Under the pieces are notes generated by a model that was not told the origin of the DNA, did no database searches, and saw only the letters and a program-made list of their open reading frames with translations. Made by a program: the position numbers and the translations under genes. This document shows, piece after piece, positions 28,129 to 39,030 of a DNA stretch of 64,000 nucleotides. The first letter of the stretch is position 1. The number at the start of each line of letters is the position of its first letter. The stretch covers positions 72,042,914 to 72,106,913 of the forward strand of contig CP154956.1 of the NCBI GenBank assembly GCA_039621445.1, in the 5' to 3' direction. This DNA comes from Euglena gracilis. Lineage: Eukaryota > Euglenida > Euglenophyceae > Euglenales.

Positions 28129-29620
28129 GTCCGCCCCGGCTGACCCAGTGCCGCCCCTGTTCGATTTTCATCTGTGAGGGCAGTGTGCTGGAGCCCATTC
28201 CCTCCACAGGGGACACTCACAATGAAAGAGATTCCATTTTTAAAAGTGAAGTCTAAAAGTTGCTCAATTTGCACAATGTCTCGTTTTGAGAGTGTCATCT
28301 CCCTCTTATTTAATCCCTTGCCTGTGGCTGGGCCACGGGACACTTCTGGTGGAGGCAGGGTTCCCTCTGAAAACAAGGCCATTTTTCCCCAGCTCCAGAA
28401 GATGTTCGATTGGACCCAGACCCTAAAATCTGAAAAGTTATTTGCGCAATCGCGCAGTCGCACAAGTCTCTCAGGCTGATTTTTTTCTGCTTCACTTCTT
28501 GCTGCAAAATGTGTGTTCGGCTGCGGCGCTGCCGACTATTTTTCAGTGCCCCAGGAGATTTATCAGCCATTGGCACGCTTTTGGCGTTCGACAGAGACGA
28601 TGTTTTGCAGCCCGAGTGTCATGAAGAACGCGCGAAAACCACGAAAAGGGGGCTGATTGGCAGTTCCTGCGACCATTTTTTGTTCTTGATGCTGGAAGCC
28701 TGGGAGTGTGCACAAAACCTCGTGAAAAATAGTCCTCCCATTTCAGTTTTTCAAACTGGCAAAAACCAGTGAAGGAATTTCTGAAACAGTCTCTCTTTGC
28801 CTGCCCCTGCACAGACTCTCGGACCAGGAGATGTGGACCAGTGAAGAAAATCCACTGCTGGTGCTGCTGGTGCACCGGCTTCGGGGGTTTGAGAGGTTCC
28901 ACAGAGTTACGGCATCAGTTTCAGTACTCACGATCGGCCAACGGGGAAGGGCCGTGGCAGACGGCGGTGGAAGACGTGCAGAAGGATCTGTTTCAGGGGC
29001 CCCCAGCAGACATTCATTTAGTGTGGTACACCAACGTTGTCATTTTGTGGTTCACTGTGGACACCAAAAATTTTTTTGTGGTTCACCTGTGGACACCAAA
29101 AAAAATATTTTTGGTTCACATGTGGACACCAAACATTTGGGTCAAAAAAATTGATTTTTCTAAAATTTCTCGAAAATGGTAGGGAGTCAAAGCAAACGTC
29201 CGGCGATCGGAATTGAAGCCCTTTGAAGCCCTGTCTAAGGATATTTTGATTTCCCTGCAACTCCCCGCCCAGCCCGAGTTACAACCATTTTTCGGCCAAT
29301 TTGGGCTATTTTGTACAGTTTTGGCCTGTTTTGATTTCGCTGTTTCAGGCTATTTTTTTTTGGTTAAAAAAGGTCGAAAAAATTCGAAAAAAATCGAAAT
29401 TTTTTTTTTAGCTCGAAACAATGTTTCCCGGACCCGAAAGAACTATTTTTGAGCCAAAAATGAGCGTTTTCGACCCCCCCCCGGAACCCATGCATTTGGG
29501 TGCAAATTTTTATATTGAGCCTCAAGAGGGTCCTAAAATACACACCCCGCGCGAATTTTTTTTGCCCCCCGCAGAGGGGGGGGGCGGGGGACCCCCCTCC
29601 TCCTGGGAGACCAGGTTTGA

Positions 29621-32258
29621 CTTAGGCGGCGCGAATTGCCCACCCGATTTTTGCGTTTTTTGGCGTTTTTTGGCTGTTTTAAAAACAGCTAAAAGGGCAC
29701 AAATATTTGAGCTGAGAGGGGTGTGTGGCGGCTTTAAGCAAAAATTTTATGAAAGTGGTTTTGCGCGGTATTCCGCTTAACCGATTTCCGATTGTGTGTG
29801 AGTTGTGTGAGTTGGGGGTGTACTAGAACTGTTTGAAATGGGTGGAAAAACACTGACTTTGAACGGGTGTGACATGGGGCTGTGTGTCCATGGCTTATGT
29901 TAATAACAGTATTTGAGAGACGAGTGAACAATGCAAGTGTGTGCGGATAACCGCGTAAAACGAAACAAGAGGGGACAGACGACATAGTTAAACGTTTACG
30001 CGGTAATCCGCGCACAATGCACTTGTACGCGGATAACCGCGTACAAGTGCAAACAAAGCACGGTACGCGGATTACCGCGTACAATAACACAAACAGTTGA
30101 TGACTGGTGGGAGGGAATCCGCCTGCTGTGTGTGTATACGTGTTGAGTGTAAAGCGACTGGGTGTAAGCGGGAATCCGTGTGGCCGGGTTGAGGGTGAGC
30201 AGAAAAAGCAAAGCATTTGTGGACGATGGGATGGGGGTAGAAGATGGAAACCACCCTAGAAAAGAAGTCTGCTGGTTTGTTGGCAAAGTTTTGCAACCCT
30301 ACTTGTGACACCAGTCACAGGCGTGAATCTTTGCGGAGTACACGGACGACAGACTTTGTTGCCAGGCTGCCAGGCAGTTTGCAACTGAATGGTGTCTGGA
30401 GTGTTGTGGTGAGTTTGAGGGGTGGAGGTTTATGGAAACCAGGGAGAGGAGATTGCACCAACGGGGTTTGACCAAACAAAGAGAGATGGGCAGCCCTTAA
30501 ACCTGGGCACTCAGAGCAGGGGTGGTTTCCAAAAGGACCGGACACACTTGCGCTGAGAGTGGTTACATGGATGGAAGCCAGATGCATCGGGTCAAACATC
30601 GACCCGTCGTTGGTTGAGAACGACCGCCTTCTGGGTTACCCCCCTTCCACACAGCTTCTGACGGTGGAGACCACCGTTGTCTCCTCCGGAAGCATGTTGC
30701 CGACCCCAAGGGAAGAAGAGCCAGTAAAAAAAGAGGTGGTTTGGGTATTCTGTCTGAATTTCAGCGAAAACTGCAGCTTTTCAAAGGAAAAATGCTGTAA
30801 CACTCTTCCAAAAAGCAATTGAAAAGGCCTTGATTTTTTCAGAACTTGGAGGACTCCTTCCCAAAACCCCCTGAAATTGTTCGACTGTTACCACCAGCTG
30901 CTGAAACAGGCGTTTCTCCGTCCGTATCTTGAATCACTTCTTCGTCGGCGGCCTTCCCCAAACCCTGATTTTGGGCCACCAAGACCGTTGGGTTCCGGGT
31001 GGAGGGCTCTGGGAGGTGCTTCTGTTCCTCCTGAGAAATCAACCTCAGTTTTTTTGGCCGTTTTTCAGGACAGTAACAAAACACCTTCTCTACCGCAGCT
31101 CACCCGGCCTGGCAACTGACACGTGCGTTCCACTGCTGTCCCTGCAGCCACCCCTCCAGCACTAGCCAGGGGGAACATTACCGCCTCCTCATTGCAGAGG
31201 AGGGTGTCCACCTCCTGCTCAAATGCCAGGCGGGTTTCCGCCTGATCGGGTACTTGCTGTCCCGGTGCAGCAGCCACGGCTCCCTTTCAACCTGTCCCGC
31301 CCAACTGTCAAAAACGATGTCGCCACACGTCACCACTGACACCGACAATGCTGAGACACCAAAATATCACAAACACGACCCACCAGGACAGCAACAAGCT
31401 CCACGCGGGTTTCCGCTCAAACCTCATCTGTGCGGAAACCCGCGCAAAGTAAAAGCGAAGTAAGCGGATAACCGCCCACTGCTACCATCCACCAATGTCT
31501 CAAAATCTCCTCCCTCTCCCCCAAACTTGTTCGTTAACAACTTCACGTGGTGACCGACTTCTGGAGGTTTCTGCGCGTTCCCACTTCCCGGTCCCACGTG
31601 CCATCCACAAACACGAGCTGTTCTCATTCTCAAACCCTTCTGCGCGGGTTTCCGCCTGAGGAATCATCACTTCTGTACGCGGTAAACCGCCTAATCTCAT
31701 TTTTACCTTTGTTCCCAGTCCAGTCCCCTCCGGTAGGCCAGCATCTCCTCATCACAAAAACAAGTTTTGTGCGGTTTACCGCTTAAAACATCTCTTCCAA
31801 GAAATTGTAGCATCTGTTGGGCAGTGCTGTGTGTTCACCTCCCCCATCATTGGACGTCGGCACTCACGAGAGGTCCAAAAATGCGCGGGTTGCTTAAGCG
31901 GGTGCCTCTTCGTCACCTGCCACACTGTGTCACCCCCCCTCCAGAGGGGGGGGTCCGGCAGCCTCACCAAACAACCGGGGCTCCGGTGGCCAGGTGTTCT
32001 CCCACCGTTTTCTGTTTTTCAAAATTTCAGGGCGTTCCAGGGGGGTGTTTTCCAAAACCCCCCCTAAAACGACCATAAATTCTCAATATCGCCACTTTGT
32101 CAAAATGCTTAAAATGGACCCTTAACGACCCAAATTTTTGTGCTGGTGCCATCCTCTCAAAATTTCGGGCACAAAACAGTGAGTTTCGTAAACGGAAACC
32201 CGCGCACCCCAAGCGTGCAAAAAATCGCAAAAAATTTGGGCAATTCGCGCCGCCTAAG
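29621..32258. mobile_element. CTTAGGCGG transposon, copy 1 (2638 bp)
   Basis: Terminal inverted repeats read CTTAGGCGGCGCGAATTGCC at both ends. Perfect 5-bp target duplication tttga flanks it (29616-29620 and 32259-32263). The interior holds more than ten hairpin motifs of the form GCGG-N4-CCGC with changing loops (gcggataaccgc, gcggtaatccgc, gcggtttaccgc). It is the reverse complement of copy 2 (39031-41636) over its length at roughly 85-90% identity by eye. Coding potential is broken: frames equivalent to the 144-codon frame of copy 2 are split here. Superfamily unknown. Confidence 0.9.
30839..31277 (-). pseudogene. Broken equivalent of the 144-codon frame in transposon copy 1
   Basis: Two minus frames (31277-31065 and 31084-30839) together correspond to the single frame at 39998-40432 in copy 2. 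A frameshift near 31070-31080 separates them. Shared text includes LAFEQEVDTLL and EEQKHLP. Confidence 0.6.
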
Positions 32259-32739
32259 TTTGAAAGGGGTTGAACTCTTAATGGGACTTCACACAATGGA
32301 CGGCCGAAAAGACCAGCATTGCAAATTTCGCAATAAATTATGATTTAAAAATTACACACCTGCAACAGTAATTTTTGAAAGGTTTTGGGGTCAGCGACCC
32401 CCTCCCATACCTCCCACACCCCTTTCGATTATTTCGACTTTTTTTTGACCCGGAAGTTGAGAAGTTTCGGCGATCGAAAACTGGAGGTTGGAGGTCCCTC
32501 CGAGATTCCTATACAAGCCTGGGGTGTGATTCGCTGCCAATTGAGCCGGAGCCAAGGTCCACAATTTTGATTTTTTTTCGATCCTCAATCAAGTTTTGTG
32601 GACTACAAAATTTTTGTGGACACCAGAAAATTTTTTGTGTTTCACCTGTGGACACCAAAAAAAAAATTGTGGTTCACACGTCTTTTTTGTGAACCACATT
32701 CATTTAGTCTGGCCCCCAGTGTCTGGCCCCCAGAGGAGG

Positions 32740-34445
32740 GAAGTTTGTTTTCCGCCTTTCTCATGGAAAACAACGAGTGCATTGCCACTGAATGGGATAT
32801 TGAAACAGTTTACTTATTGCGCAATTGCGCCTGTGCCCAGTTTTTTTTTCTTCACCCCAAATATCTTTGTTGCAGACTGAGTAATGTTCCTCCTGATTTT
32901 CACGGGAATTGACGCTGCTGGGAAACTCTGCCTGTAGGCCGGCAGGATCCATTGTTGGAGATACTGTGGAGACATGCGTTAATGCAAAAAAAACAGGAGG
33001 TGATAATTTAAAAAAGACATGAGCCCGTTTTCACCAACGTGTGGGGTACATAAAGCAATTCCTTTTTCCAGCATCCCGGGGAGAATGGGAAATGAGGAAT
33101 TGCATTTATTTTGAAACTCACTTGCACAATTGCACGAGTGATTGAATTTTGCATTTCTTAGCGCGCACAAGTAAATTTTTTGTTTTTGTTTGCGCAATTG
33201 GTACAGTTGATTTATCCTCACCTTTCACTGGCGTGATCTTTTGCTTTTCAGAGATGGATTGGTTGTAATCTGCTCTGTTCCCCTGAATGTTTTTTCAGCC
33301 CTGTTACATTTCTTTCATTCAGCCGTTGGACAGGAATTTGATTTAGAAGACTCACAGCCTGACAAAAAACAGAGTCTTTGCAGCCCCTTCTTTGGACACC
33401 TCATTTTCAAGCCTTGAAATGCTGGACAATGCTGGTGCGTGAAATCAGACCCCAATTATGCCACTCTAATCGCCGAGGATTTAAGCCATTTCCAGGTTGG
33501 TTCAATTGTTTCTGTTCAACCCTTGTTCCAGAGTGAGTTTCGGGTGTTCACAGAGCCATTCAATCAGTTTTACTCCTGGCCGGGGTCGCATGCTCTTGAT
33601 TTGCACCAAAAATTAGAAGATTCCAGCAGGCAACAAAACCCATTTAGGTGTCAAAATGCGGCCAAACTGGCAGCAGCGCTCACTAAGTGGATTCTCTTGG
33701 AGGTTGGAGACTCTTTGAGCTGTGAACTTGTCGATCAGCTCCCAAGTGGAAAACAGTATGAGACCGCAAAGTCCGTGGATTCACAGATTGTATTTCCGGA
33801 ATTGTATTATTGTTCTCGCAATTTGAATTGGAGCCTTCCAATTCCATTCACGAGGGCGGTTTTTCTCACAATGTTTTTTTTTATTTGAAAACGTGGCCCA
33901 AAATTACCCCAAAAAGGTAATAATTTTGGAAATGTTCTAGATTGCGCGATCCCGCAGGTCTACTTTTATGAGCTAAGTGCGAAGTAGACCGACTAAAGTG
34001 GAAAGATCCCACTTTGCCCCTGGGAGGCTCTTTTGAATTGAAGGGAGGCATGCTCTTTTATGGTGAATGCAATTAATCCTCATTATCTTGGGCACTTTTA
34101 ACAGTCCAAGGGGGATGAAAAAAGGGGGAATGTCAAAAAAAATGGTCGAAAAATGGTATGGGGATTGCACTTCGAAATTTTGGCTAATTATTTGTTATCC
34201 AACTGCCAAGTTTCGGGAAACAGTTGGGTCTGGACCTTGGGGGCAGCCAGCATCTTTTTCCTCCCCAGCACCTTTCCAGCCAACTGGCTGGACCCCCCCC
34301 CCCCGAGATATGTTCGAGCCTGAGAACTGGAACCCCCGGGTCGCTAAGGCGGCGCCCGTTCGATGTTCATATGCATGTATTTTTCGCAAGTTCTATGTGC
34401 CTGTTTACTCCGGGGTGATGCGCAGGCTGCCGCCCCCCCCCCCAG
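32740..34445. other. Rest of MYST intron 4
   Basis: AT-rich, no recognised element or exon. A + frame at 33439-33888 (149 codons) is open but resembles no family and has no splice support. The intron ends with a C run used as polypyrimidine tract. Confidence 0.35.
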
Positions 34446-34553
34446 GAGTACTTCGCCCAGCACCAGGCCGGCTGCTGGCGGCGCCACCCGCCGGGGTACG
34501 AGGTGTACCGCCACCGGGGCATCTCCGTCTATGAGGTGGACGGGGCGTCCGGG
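34446..34553 (+). CDS. MYST exon 5: second half of the finger
   Basis: Acceptor (C)11-AG. Reads EYFAQHQAGCWRRHPPG then VYRHRGISVYEVDGASG; 36 codons in phase. Donor ggg|gttggg. Confidence 0.88.
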
Positions 34554-35154
34554 GTTGGGACCCGGGATGCGTGAGTGGTGCTGTTTGGACCCTGCTGACT
34601 TTTGTTGAATTTGGGTTCCGCCTGACACGCCGCGGGGTTACTTAAATTAGGATCACACAGTCAATGAAAACATCGGAATCTTCGAGGCACAGTTTGCCAG
34701 GGAAAAGTCATGTTCTGCATCAGCAAAAATGCCGTTTGTTTAGTGTGAGGTTTTCTCGGGCTCTCAGGTCCGCTATCCTCCCAATAATGTGAAAATGCCC
34801 ACCAAGTTTATTGGCCTCTGGAAGGCTGTGGTTCACAAAAAGAAGAAGTCAACATGCTGTTTTCTTTTTCCAACCAAGTGGCTCACGGGACTTTCCAGTC
34901 TGGGGCTTGCTCCACCAGTACCCCCCTGTACCAGGGTTCGATAAAAAGGGTGTATGGAGAGTAGGTGCCCCGGAAAACAGGGGGTCCATACCCCCCCGCC
35001 ACTTGCCACTTTCCAGACCGACCCCGAGGGGGTGCCTGAGTCCCCCAAAAAGGTCAATATTTTCCTTCTGGCGCTTTGACAAATTTTTCCCTTTTTGGCG
35101 GGGGGACAATTTTCGGTCTGGCGGTCCGCACCAGGCCAAAGATCGGTCACCCAG

Positions 35155-35800
35155 ACAGGTGGGATGTCACGGGAGGTTGGTCCGTGGGAGGTGGATGCCA
35201 AACAGGATTTTTTTTTGGCTGTGCCGTGGCCGACCGCAACCCAACCACGGCCAAAGTTAGCTGTCGAAATGGTTGGTTGGGGCCACGGCCTGCTGCGGCC
35301 GGCCGCGGCTCCAACCAAACTGCAAAAGGTGACCACAAAAGTTTTTATGACGTTATTTGAAGGAGTAGGGTTAGGGTTAAGATTCTCATGCAAACAGCAG
35401 AAACAGTTGAACCCTTCCCGCTCAACGTTGTTAGATTGGCCTCTACAGGGTACTCAGCGAACCCAAAGAGCCGCCCAACTAGGGTTAATACACATGGGGG
35501 GACCCGAGCGAGGCGCCGAAGGTGCAGGGTCCCCCCATGTGTATTAACCCTAGTTGGGCGGCTCTTTGGGGTAGCTGGTGCCCTGTAGGCAGGTAGGGGC
35601 CAATGTATTTCGCTATTGTGCGATGCAGTTCTGCTTCGGTCGCTGGATCTGTTGTGGCAGGGTGGCTGCGGTCCGCCTCGGCCTGCGGCAGCCCAACCAA
35701 GTCCCCATTTTTGGGTTTCCAAATCCAAAGTGGTTAGGCCACGGCCGGCCGCGACCCAACCAACGGCCGCCCAACCTCTCGTGAACGACCACCCCACCCG
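35155..35800. mobile_element. Palindrome-bearing element, CGGCCG family (copy 2)
   Basis: Ends resemble inverted forms of tcacgggaggttgg (35166 and the complement near 35775-35790). It has subterminal ggccgcggcc-type palindromes and a central long palindrome (35435-35513 against 35530-35603) whose arms share agccgcccaactagggttaa. Related to 19790-20300. Confidence 0.7.
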
Positions 35801-35999
35801 GACCGTGCCACTGCTTAAGTGGAGGGTGTCCCTCCCCCTCCCCCTCCCCCTGGACTGTGGGGGTCTGACCCCCCCCCTCCTGCTCATCTCAAACCCATCT
35901 CAAACCCATCTCAAACCCTGCCGTCAGGCACATTCATTCATACATGTGTATTATGTATATTTTTTGTCAAGGGCTGGTTTGTCAGGCCAAGTTTAGCCC

Positions 36000-36770
36000 C
36001 GTTCATATATGTATATATGCATTATATATTATGTATATAACAATAATCATAATATGTAATATATAATATATACATATGTATTATGTACAGATCAGGGGAT
36101 TTCTTAAGACGGAGGGTACCCTACCCCCCCCCCCGGGGGGTCCAGCCAGCCAGCAAGCTCAAATCCAGCCAGCAGCCCAAATTCGGGCTGGGAGCCCCCC
36201 CCTGGGGGGGGGGGTCGAGTGAAATAAAGTCGGGTCCAGCCCGGCCGGAGGCCGGGCCAGCCGGCCGCAGGCCGGCCAGCCAAACGGGCTGCCCAGGTCA
36301 CCTATCCCTGCATTTTTTCCACTCACACAGCTTCCTCCATCACAGCCTTGATCTAGCTCCATCCACCAAAATGTCGAAAATGGCAATTTTTTAGAAAATT
36401 TTGTTTTTCACCAACCCAGCCCAGCCCAGCCCCCTCCAGCCCCGGACCCCCCCCCCTCCCCGCCCCCACCCCCCGGGGGGGTCCAGCCAGCCAGCTCAAA
36501 TCCAGCCAGCAGCCTTTTTGCCAGCCGGAGGCTGGACCCCCCCGGGGGGGGGGGTCCTTAAGAAATCCCCTGATACAGATATACTACATATATTATGTAT
36601 AATATATATAATGCATATTATATATATTATACATATGATATATATACATTTATAAACATTTATAAATATTTATAACATATTACATATAATACATAATATA
36701 TTATATATTATATATTATATTATATTTATAACCATACATACAATATACATCTATATATGATGTTGTATAA
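36000..36770. repeat. AT-rich (TATA)n tract split by a MITE
   Basis: Tata/atat-rich DNA at 36003-36090 and 36575-36755 continues on either side of the 36091-36574 insertion. Confidence 0.9.
36091..36574. mobile_element. 484-bp MITE with ATCAGGGGATTTCTTAAG ends
   Basis: Perfect 18-bp terminal inverted repeats ATCAGGGGATTTCTTAAG, flanked by acag on each side (36087-36090, 36575-36578), a likely 4-bp target duplication in an AT-rich tract. Internal ggccgg palindromes and C/G runs. Half-copies lie at 56248-56848. Confidence 0.88.
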
Positions 36771-36867
36771 TTGTTTATTTTACTCATTTGAGTCTGCTTT
36801 TGAATTTCTTCCGCTCATTGAGCGACGTGGGGTCTTCGGGGTCCCACCCCCGCCAGGGGTCCATAAG

Positions 36868-37017
36868 GTGTACTGCCAGTGCCTGTGCCTGCTGGCTCGC
36901 CTGTTCCTAGAGCACAAGACGCTGTGCTTCGACGTGGAGAGCTTCATGTTCTACCTCATGCTGGTGGACGAGGAGGAGGGGGACCGCCACCTCGTGGGCT
37001 ACTTCTCCAAGGAGAAG
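36868..37017 (+). CDS. MYST exon 6
   Basis: Fifty codons, [19 protein letters not shown] then [18 protein letters not shown] and [10 protein letters not shown]. Contains the lysine that is autoacetylated in MYST enzymes. An alternative acceptor at 36856 would break phase. Confidence 0.9.
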
Positions 37018-37302
37018 GTGGGCCGCCATCCGTCAATGTATTTGTGCGCTTGTGTGAATAGATTGTGAAAATCAGAAAATGCGTGTGATGCCAGAAAATG
37101 TGTGTGGACAACGAATGGCTTCCTCATCTGGTTTTGAGTTCCAGGTTCTGGTGTGCGAGAGAGTATATGACCCATTCAGAAGTTCTTCTTTCAGGTTAGG
37201 TTGGCGAATGGGGGGAGGGGCCTCCCCGGCTGTGTATCCCAATGGCTGTGTACCAATGGTACCCTAAAATCCCCCACCCCTGAATTTCATTGAATCCCAG
37301 CC

Positions 37303-37702
37303 CAGGGTTTGATTTTAGGAGGGCGTACATTGTTTAGGTGGGGGGGGTGTCCCCCCCCCCCCCCCCCCCCTCCTGGCCCGCAGGGGGAGTCCGAACCACA
37401 CTACCCCCACCTGCCAGGGGGGTCCGGAACAACCCTGAGGGGGTACCCGGGACCCACCACTCCCAAAAAGGGCAAATTTTTTCCTCCGGCGCTTTGCGCC
37501 GAAAATTTTTTGCATTTTTGGCACATTTTTGCCCAAAAAGTGCCCAAAATGGCACTTTTGGTCGTTTTGGGCGGTCAAAAATTTTCGGTCACCCAGACCG
37601 CGCCACTGTTTAGGGGGGGGGTCCCCCCCCACCCCCCCCTCCTGGCCCGCAGGGGGGGGGGGTCCGGACCACCCCCCCCACCTGTCCTTATATCGAACCC
37701 TG
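37303..37702. mobile_element. hAT-type MITE, copy 1
   Basis: Inverted ends CAGGGTT(T/C)GAT(A/T)T(A/T)AGGA and a perfect 8-bp target duplication tcccagcc (37295-37302, 37703-37710). Interior: C/G runs and a cggcgctttgcgccg hairpin. Inverted relative of 49534-49936. Confidence 0.92.
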
Positions 37703-38273
37703 TCCCAGCCCCACCTCTCAGGGGAACTGGCCAGGCTTTTTTTTTTATGGTGAAAACTTTCAACAGTTTTCAGGCATGTTTTAGAGAGTTTTAAAGGTTT
37801 TATTTTTAGGTGCAAGGGCTGTCAGATTGAGCCGGGTCCGAAATAAAAAAAAAAGTCGAAACCCCCATTTTTTTTTCGAGTTTGGGTGGGTACCCCCCCC
37901 GGGAAACTGCCATGCCTGAGAACCTGTCAGAGTCGCCCCGGGAAACTGTCAGGGTCCCCGTTACCGGCCAACCTGTCAGGTGGCAGTTTCCCAGGGGGGG
38001 GGTAGACAATGTTTCAGCAATGCCAACTATTTTCCCCCTGGAGTTGGCTTGTTTTTTTGCCTAGATTTTGCGATTTCATTTTTACTCGGTCAGAGAAAAT
38101 TGCCAGAATTATTGTTATCCTTTTTTGGTTTTTTTACGTATTTTTTATGTTTTCAAAGGGCATTTAAAAAAATCATGCCTGGAACTGACCTCCGCTGGGT
38201 CCTAAAACAGACCCATTCTGCGACACCATAAATTCGGAGGTGCTCCGTAGGCCAAGGGCCCCCTCCCGTTCAG

Positions 38274-38390
38274 GTGTGCCCGATGGGGTACAACCTGGCC
38301 TGCATCCTGGTGCTGCCGCCGTACCAGAAGGTCGGCTATGGCCGCAGCCTCATTCAGCTGGCATATGAATGGGCAGCCCATCCTTTGGAA
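38274..38390 (+). CDS. MYST exon 7: catalytic Cys and acetyl-CoA loop
   Basis: Acceptor cccgttcag. Reads [20 protein letters not shown] then LIQLAYEW; the Q-x-x-G-x-G loop binds acetyl-CoA pyrophosphate. The donor is likely at gaa|gtcccc (38391). Confidence 0.9.
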
Positions 38391-38589
38391 GTCCCCCCCC
38401 CCCCGACCCCCAGCCACTGTCCTGCCCTCCTCGTTTCGGATGAGGCATTCAGAATGGGTTGTAAGCTGCAAAGTGCTCAGGATGGCCATGAGGTTCATTC
38501 TTCAGGATTTCATCTGAGGGGACACGTTTTGGGTATGTAGCTGACGCTCAGGAGAAATATCTGACAGTCATTACACTGACAATAGATAT

Positions 38590-38615
38590 TATTATTATTA
38601 TTATTGTTATTATTT
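38590..38615. repeat. (ATT)n repeat
   Basis: Short ATT/ATG run in MYST intron 7. Confidence 0.85.
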
Positions 38616-39030
38616 TATTCATTATGTCATTCATTGTTTGTCCAGATCGGGATCATCTTTTGATGGCTGTCCGGCATCGAGCTCTCCCGTCGCACTGGCA
38701 TCATTGGCAGCCACCGCAGCCCACACACAACAAATTTCCTTGCCAGACCTGGCCTGTCCCCAGCCATGCTTGTCCAGTGCATGCGTAGTTTGTCGGACAA
38801 ATGGCTGCCATTCACCCCACCCTTCTGCTGCATGGTGTCCCCCCCACTTTCATTCAATTTCACGCTTGGCTCTCTGCTGCAGTGTCTTTGCCTTTGCGGC
38901 AGGAGGCACCCTCCTCCTGAACAGCCGTGCCGGCTTTTCATTTCCCCCACCTTCAGGGCACGTCTCCCGTCCAGGTGGCCTCGCACCAAGTTTTTTGGCA
39001 TGAAGAAAGCACAGCACTTCGGGGGTCAGG

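Larger units (their letters stand above)
28129..34445 (+). other. MYST intron 4 (6.3 kb), hosting transposon copy 1
   Basis: Exon 4 and exon 5 join in phase to rebuild the finger with the usual spacing. The intron carries 29621-32258 and, on both sides of it, related 'tgtggacaccaaaaa' tandem motifs (29040-29140 and 32595-32670). A peptide-like segment at 28817-28910 has no place in the MYST alignment. Confidence 0.75.

Noticed and set aside
28817-28910. Exon-like LSDQEMWTSEENPLLVLL with good acceptor in MYST intron 4
   Set aside because: MYST exons 4 and 5 already join with exact family spacing in the zinc finger, so there is no room for it; a nested gene is not supported by further exons.
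36857-36867. Alternative MYST exon 6 acceptor at 36856
   Set aside because: Its phase does not fit exon 5; the acceptor at 36867 keeps phase and family length.
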